Assembly (NCBI GenBank): GCA_903870685.1
Contig: CAIQDX010000018.1
Coordinates: 1 to 56,052, forward strand
DNA: 56,052 nt
Direction of reading: 5' to 3'
Source of the DNA: an uncultured Chitinophagaceae bacterium
GTDB taxonomy: Bacteria > Bacteroidota > Bacteroidia > Chitinophagales > Chitinophagaceae
Made by a program: the position numbers and the translations under genes. Shown here in pieces: positions 52,089-56,052 of the stretch. Each line of letters starts with the position of its first letter. The stretch's first letter is position 1. The notes under the pieces were generated by a model, which was not told where the DNA came from, searched no databases, and saw only the letters and a list, made by a program, of their open reading frames with translations.

Positions 52089-52469
52089 TTAATTAATTCG
52101 AACAGAAATGATCTGGTGTTTTCCTTCTCTGTTTTTTAATAAGATGGTGATATTATAAGCTTTGCTTTTTGTTTGCAGTTTGCCTGCAATGTACATGGTA
52201 GTGCCCGATTCGCGTTGCGAAGTCAGTTCAAAACCATTCACTCCGGTTTCATCAAAAAATGATTTTAATGTAATGCCCGCCTGATTTTTACCAATATTTT
52301 TTATATCTTCTTTTCCAGGAAGCGTAAGATCGATATATCCATCAAAATATGCAGATACAGCTTTTGCATTCCCGATTTTTAACGAATTTATAATATCCTC
52401 TGTATCGTTTTGAATTGTGAACGACATCAACAACCATCCCAATCCTGCTAATAAAAATATTTTTTTCAT
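52089..52469 (-). CDS. DUF4783 exported protein
   Basis: A 126-residue protein with a signal peptide (KKIFLLAGLGWLLMSFTI) and the DUF4783 pattern: IINSLKIGNAKAVSAYFDGYIDLTLPGKED, QAGITLKSFFDETGVNGFE and REGKHQIISVRIN at the C-terminus. The fold is NTF2-like. Function is unknown. It lies next to nadC in Bacteroidota often enough to be part of a conserved neighbourhood. It has its own terminator and is divergent from gpmI. Confidence 0.88.
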   Translation of the reverse strand: MKKIFLLAGLGWLLMSFTIQNDTEDIINSLKIGNAKAVSAYFDGYIDLTLPGKEDIKNIGKNQAGITLKSFFDETGVNGFELTSQRESGTTMYIAGKLQTKSKAYNITILLKNREGKHQIISVRIN

Positions 52470-52567
52470 GTTGAACTTTTAAACATCTATACAATTGCTA
52501 AAAACATGCCAAATGATTTTGGATATGAAGTTAAAGTTAATCACTGAAGATGAATTACCAAATGATG

Positions 52568-52575
52568 TAGATTTG
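52568..52575 (+). promoter_or_regulatory. -7 element of gpmI
   Basis: TAGATTTG matches TAnnTTTG exactly and ends 4 bp before the gpmI ATG, which implies a nearly leaderless mRNA. No TTG is seen at the expected distance. Confidence 0.4.
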
Positions 52576-52579
52576 CGGC

Positions 52580-54097
52580 ATGAACAAAAAAGTAATTTTA
52601 ATCATTATGGATGGCTGGGGATTAGGTAAAATAAAATCAGCCGATGCCATTCAAAATGCAAACGTTCCTTTTGTAACATCGTTGTACAAAAAATATCCCA
52701 ACACAGCTTTAGTTACCTGCGGCGAAGCTGTTGGTTTACCCGACGGGCAAATGGGCAACAGCGAAGTAGGTCATTTAAATTTAGGTGCAGGCCGAATAGT
52801 TTATCAGGAATTGCAACGAATTAATGTTGCGATTCGTAGCGGTGAGTTTGCAACGAATGAACATTTATTGGCATCTATTCGTTTTGCAAAACAAAATAAT
52901 AAGCCTTTGCATTTATTAGGTTTAGTAAGTGATGGTGGCGTGCATTCGCATATCAATCATGTGAAAGCTATAGCTGATGTTTGTAAAAAAGAAGGATTGA
53001 CCGAAGTATATGTTCATGCATTTACTGATGGCAGAGATTGTGATCCAAAAAGCGGATTAGGTTTTATTAAAGAATTACAAAATCATTTGGATAATAGTGT
53101 TGGTAAGATCGCAACAATTACCGGAAGATATTATGCAATGGACCGAGATAAACGTTGGGAAAGAGTTAAGCTGGCGTACGATGCAATGGTGAATGGTGTT
53201 GGCGAACAAAGTGATGATATAATTAAATCGATAGAAACATCTTATTCAAATAATGTAACTGACGAATTTATTAAACCGATAATTAATTCGAAGTTAAGTG
53301 CTGCTGCTAAAATTAAGGATGGCGATGTTGCCATTTGTTTTAATTTCCGCACCGATCGTTGCAGAGAAATAACAAATGTTTTAACGCAGGAAGATCATCA
53401 CGAACAAGACATGCACAAATTGAATTTGAATTATACAACCATGACGGAGTATGATCACACTTTTCAAAATGTACATGTAATTTTTGAAACAGATAATTTA
53501 AATAATACTTTGGGCGAAGTGTTGGAAGCCAATGGAAAAAAACAAATTCGAATTGCTGAAACAGAAAAATATCCGCATGTAACTTTCTTTTTTAGTGGTG
53601 GAAGAGAAAAAGTTTTTGATGGCGAAACAAGGATCATGGCGCAATCTCCAAAAGTTGCAACATACGATCTGCAACCCGAAATGAGTGCGTATGAATTAGC
53701 TGATAAATTAGTTCCCGAAATTGAAAAAGAATCTGCCGATTTTATTTGTTTAAATTTTGCAAATGCAGACATGGTTGGTCATACCGGTGTTTTTACTGCT
53801 GTTGAAAAAGCAGTTGAAACAGTTGACAAATGTGTTGAAAGGGTTGTTACTGCTGCATTACAGCACGATTACACCATCTTCTTAACAGCAGATCATGGCA
53901 ATGCAGATTTTATGATCAATGAAGATGGAACACCCAATACGCAACATTCTTTAAATCTTGTTCCATTTTTTGTGATCGATAAAGAATGGCATGGAAATCT
54001 GAAGCCGGGTAAATTAGGCGATTTGGCTCCGTCTATTTTGCATGTGATGGGATTGCCTATTCCAAAAGAAATGACAGGCAATATTTTAATAGATTGA
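52580..54097 (+). CDS. gpmI: 2,3-bisphosphoglycerate-independent phosphoglycerate mutase
   Basis: iPGM interconverts 3- and 2-phosphoglycerate with two metal ions, the step before enolase. The 505-residue protein has MDGWGLG (metal-binding Asp), the phospho-serine motif GNSEVGHLNLGAGR, FTDGRDCDPKSG, and the C-terminal TADHGNADFM with the second metal site. The length is normal. It starts a short rightward gene string: the DinB-like gene follows after 4 bp and the haem-binding gene 9 bp after that. Confidence 0.98.
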   Translation: MNKKVILIIMDGWGLGKIKSADAIQNANVPFVTSLYKKYPNTALVTCGEAVGLPDGQMGNSEVGHLNLGAGRIVYQELQRINVAIRSGEFATNEHLLASIRFAKQNNKPLHLLGLVSDGGVHSHINHVKAIADVCKKEGLTEVYVHAFTDGRDCDPKSGLGFIKELQNHLDNSVGKIATITGRYYAMDRDKRWERVKLAYDAMVNGVGEQSDDIIKSIETSYSNNVTDEFIKPIINSKLSAAAKIKDGDVAICFNFRTDRCREITNVLTQEDHHEQDMHKLNLNYTTMTEYDHTFQNVHVIFETDNLNNTLGEVLEANGKKQIRIAETEKYPHVTFFFSGGREKVFDGETRIMAQSPKVATYDLQPEMSAYELADKLVPEIEKESADFICLNFANADMVGHTGVFTAVEKAVETVDKCVERVVTAALQHDYTIFLTADHGNADFMINEDGTPNTQHSLNLVPFFVIDKEWHGNLKPGKLGDLAPSILHVMGLPIPKEMTGNILID

Positions 54098-54101
54098 TTT
54101 T

Positions 54102-54626
54102 ATGACTAAATCTGCAATTGTTGATCAGTTACAAAAAAATCATTCCGATTTTATTGAATTAATTAGTTCAATGAATGAAAATGATTTTTGTAAAAAGGTT
54201 TCTGATAAATGGACACCTGCACAACAAGCAGAGCATATTCATAAATCAATTCATCCTTTATTATTAGCTTTTAGATTGCCTTTATTTATTCCAAAATTAT
54301 TATTTGGAAAAGCAAATCGTGCATCAAGATCTTATGAAGAATTGGTAGAAAAATATCATCAAAAATTACTCACAGGCTACAAAGCAGGCAAGGCTTATAT
54401 TCCGGCTGACATTTTATTTTCTCAAAAAAATAATTTGGCTCATCGCTTACAAAAAGATATTACTATCCTGTGTAGGTTAGTTAATAGATTTAATGAAAAG
54501 CAATTAGACGAATACATTTTACCTCATCCATTATTAGGTAAATTAACGATTCGTGAAATGTTGTACTTTACAGCTTATCATGTTAAGCATCATCAATCAA
54601 GTGTTGAAATAATTGTTCACTCATAA
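54102..54626 (+). CDS. DinB-like protein
   Basis: A 174-residue helical protein of the DinB/YfiT-like superfamily. It has three histidines placed as in the metal-binding four-helix bundle: HIHKS after WTPAQQAEH (about residue 46) and HVKHHQ near the C-terminus (about 162-166). Members are thiol transferases or unknown metalloenzymes. It probably shares the gpmI transcript (4-bp gap). No specific substrate can be named. Confidence 0.83.
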   Translation: MTKSAIVDQLQKNHSDFIELISSMNENDFCKKVSDKWTPAQQAEHIHKSIHPLLLAFRLPLFIPKLLFGKANRASRSYEELVEKYHQKLLTGYKAGKAYIPADILFSQKNNLAHRLQKDITILCRLVNRFNEKQLDEYILPHPLLGKLTIREMLYFTAYHVKHHQSSVEIIVHS

Positions 54627-54635
54627 ATTTTTTAT

Positions 54636-55136
54636 ATGAAAATTTTCAAAAGAATTCTGTTAGCGCTTTTCTTAGTATTTATTGCTATTCAGTTTATTCA
54701 TCCAAAAAAAAATCAATCAACTGAATTGTTGGCAACTGATATCAGTAAAACTTATGCAGTTCCAAAAGATGTAGAAACTATTTTAGCAAAAGCTTGTAAT
54801 GATTGCCATACCAACAACACAAAATATCCATGGTATAATAATATTCAACCTGTGGCTTGGTGGTTAAATAATCATGTAAAAGATGGTAAACGTCATTTTA
54901 ATTTGAGTGACTTTACATCATCAAGAATTGCAAGGCAATACAAAAAATTAGATGAATGTATTGAGCAAGTTAAAGAAGGCGAGATGCCTTTAGAATCTTA
55001 CACATGGATTCATAAGGATGCAATTTTAACCGATGGAGAAAAACAATCTTTATATAATTGGTGCAATACAGTTAGAGATTCTATTAAAGCAAAATATCCT
55101 GCTGATAGTTTAGTGTTGCCAAAGAAGAAACCATAA
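54636..55136 (+). CDS. Haem-binding domain protein (c-type CxxCH)
   Basis: A 166-residue protein with an N-terminal membrane anchor (ILLALFLVFIAIQFIHPK) and the haem motif C-N-D-C-H in KACNDCHTNNTKYPWYN, then WWLNNHVKDGKRHFNLSDF and EMPLESYTWIHKDAILTDGEK, as in the haem_bd family. It probably faces the periplasm and carries a covalently attached haem, taking part in electron transfer. It is 9 bp behind the DinB-like gene. Confidence 0.88.
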   Translation: MKIFKRILLALFLVFIAIQFIHPKKNQSTELLATDISKTYAVPKDVETILAKACNDCHTNNTKYPWYNNIQPVAWWLNNHVKDGKRHFNLSDFTSSRIARQYKKLDECIEQVKEGEMPLESYTWIHKDAILTDGEKQSLYNWCNTVRDSIKAKYPADSLVLPKKKP

Positions 55137-55166
55137 GTGTTTTATTTTTTTGAAACATGAAGTTTA

Positions 55167-55571
55167 ATGAAAAATTTTATTTTAAAAAAGGTTGTTTATT
55201 CACTTTTGCTAATTAGCATTTGGGTTGGTTTGCTTTTTATTTTTTTATATCCTGATAATAATGGTTTAGGCGAAACTTTTAAGGTTGTGATATTTTTAAT
55301 TTTTACTCTTTTCTTTTCGTTAGCAGTTGGAATAATTATGTTGATTTTGCAATTACTAAAACTACTTAAAACAAATTCCTCTAGTTATATTTTTATTGCT
55401 GTACTTAATATAAGTCTGGGACTTTATGGTGCTGTATTACTTTTATTTCATCAAATGACCGAGACTAAATTTATAAGTCTGCATCTGCTAAGTTTATTGA
55501 TGGGTTTAATTATGATCATGAATGTTTTTATCTACAATAAAATAAAAAACCAAAATAGCAATTCTTTCTAA
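55167..55571 (+). CDS. Hypothetical membrane protein with four helices
   Basis: A 134-residue protein, almost all hydrophobic, with four predicted membrane segments (about residues 8-28, 38-62, 74-94 and 103-125) and a polar C-terminus ending KIKNQNSNSF. I do not recognise the family. It follows the haem-binding gene by 30 bp and ends before a terminator, so it may be the last gene of the gpmI string. Confidence 0.65.
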   Translation: MKNFILKKVVYSLLLISIWVGLLFIFLYPDNNGLGETFKVVIFLIFTLFFSLAVGIIMLILQLLKLLKTNSSSYIFIAVLNISLGLYGAVLLLFHQMTETKFISLHLLSLLMGLIMIMNVFIYNKIKNQNSNSF

Positions 55572-55582
55572 AGTTTCTTATT

Positions 55583-55618
55583 GTCAATAACCTCAAAAAG
55601 GTTGACTTCTTTTTTCTC
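55583..55618 (+). terminator. Terminator before engB
   Basis: GTCAA..ACC (55583-55592) pairs with GGTTGAC (55600-55606) across a short A-rich loop with a small bulge and is followed by TTCTTTTTTCTC. Confidence 0.6.
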
Positions 55619-55629
55619 TTAACCCAAGC

Positions 55630-55637
55630 TATCTTTG
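55630..55637 (+). promoter_or_regulatory. -7 element of engB
   Basis: TATCTTTG matches TAnnTTTG exactly, ending 4 bp before the ATG. A TTG lies at 55602-55604 with a 25-nt spacer, longer than usual, and overlaps the terminator. Confidence 0.45.
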
Positions 55638-55641
55638 CAAC

Positions 55642-56052
55642 ATGCAAATAAAATCAGCCAAGTATATTATTTCATCGCCAACATTCGATAAATGTCCAAA
55701 GCCCGATAAGCCCGAATATGCTTTTATTGGCCGCAGTAATGTGGGCAAGTCGTCATTAATTAATATGTTGGTGAAACAAAAGAACCTGGCTAAAACCTCA
55801 TCCACACCCGGAAAAACACAATTACTCAATCATTTCGAAATTGAAAGTTCTGCTAAAGAAAAGATGCCAAAAGAAAAATGGTTTTTGGTTGATTTACCTG
55901 GTTATGGTTACGCCAAACGTTCGCAAAGCGACAGAAGACGTTGGGAACAAATGATAGATGGTTATTTGCGCAAACGAGAAAATTTAATAAAAGTTTTTGT
56001 GTTGATCGATGCACGCCATGCACCTCAAAATATTGATCTCGAATTTGTAAAT
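55642..56052 (+). CDS. engB: Ribosome-biogenesis GTP-binding protein EngB (YsxC), 3' end outside window
   Basis: The frame is open from ATG 55642 to the window edge (137 codons). EngB/YsxC is a small GTPase needed for 50S ribosome assembly. The part present has the G1 loop GRSNVGKSSLI, G2 with STPGKTQ, G3 DLPGYGYA and the start of the G4 region (VFVLIDARHAP, one segment before TKxD). A normal protein would need about 60-70 more residues. The start sits just behind a consensus -7 element. Confidence 0.93.
   Translation, partial: MQIKSAKYIISSPTFDKCPKPDKPEYAFIGRSNVGKSSLINMLVKQKNLAKTSSTPGKTQLLNHFEIESSAKEKMPKEKWFLVDLPGYGYAKRSQSDRRRWEQMIDGYLRKRENLIKVFVLIDARHAPQNIDLEFVN

Overview
The window is a stretch of AT-rich chromosomal DNA from a member of the Bacteroidota, most likely a Chitinophagaceae-like bacterium (phylum confident, family tentative). 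The evidence is a gldA gliding-motility ATPase, DUF1501/DUF1800 and DUF4783 proteins, DUF4266/DUF3570 proteins, many short signal peptides ending in F-S/A-Q, almost no Shine-Dalgarno sequences, and several upstream regions matching the Bacteroidota promoter TTG-N19/20-TAnnTTTG. Fifty protein genes are supported, two of them cut by the window edges, plus one doubtful 28-codon ORF. I saw no rRNA, tRNA, CRISPR array or complete insertion sequence.

Layout. 1-3304: cell-shape genes mreB-mreC-mreD and the start of mrdA (PBP2), all leftward. 3532-9615: purD, a POT and an OPT peptide transporter head to head, and a glycosyltransferase. 9729-20952: a short-chain carboxylate (acetate/propionate-type) module: acetyl-CoA synthetase (leftward), then rightward a zinc-ribbon/HTH protein, an outer-membrane porin, an MHS-family MFS carrier, a small membrane protein, a two-helix small protein overlapping an SLC5-STAC-histidine kinase, and a response-regulator receiver domain fused in one reading frame to an acyl-CoA synthetase. 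21125-25343: thioredoxin-like protein, ApbE flavin transferase, DUF4266 lipoprotein and two tandem DUF3570 proteins, probably an extracytoplasmic flavin/redox system. 25447-34198: gldA, eno, divIC-like, small proteins, esterase, nth, dnaB, an outer-membrane barrel, rsmE. 34225-41350: L,D-transpeptidase, a double-OmpA protein between inverted repeats, a GNAT-like protein, DUF1501 and DUF1800. 41465-48796: an epimerase and a tetR-tolC-MFP-RND efflux operon. 49007-56052: dnaX, SUI1/YciH, nadC, DUF4783, gpmI, DinB-like, haem-binding, a membrane protein and the start of engB.

The most striking system is the carboxylate module. In Vibrio and Pseudomonas the CrbS (SLC5-STAC-kinase)/CrbR pair switches on acs transcription. 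Here the kinase has the same SLC5-STAC-HisKA-HATPase order, but the receiver encoded 11 bp downstream carries no DNA-binding domain and is fused to the synthetase itself. This suggests that phosphotransfer acts directly on the enzyme. Substrate sensing or uptake, outer-membrane entry and activation to acyl-CoA are all encoded within 11 kb.

Two families of short repeats run through the window. One is an intergenic element with core GTACAAGNGTGCGACGCAAC (eight copies, none in a gene). The other is a set of 7-nt-periodic sequences inside gldA, inside dnaX and in the eno terminator. The efflux operon shows two near-identical palindromic operators placed between or beside promoter elements, a clear TetR autoregulation layout.
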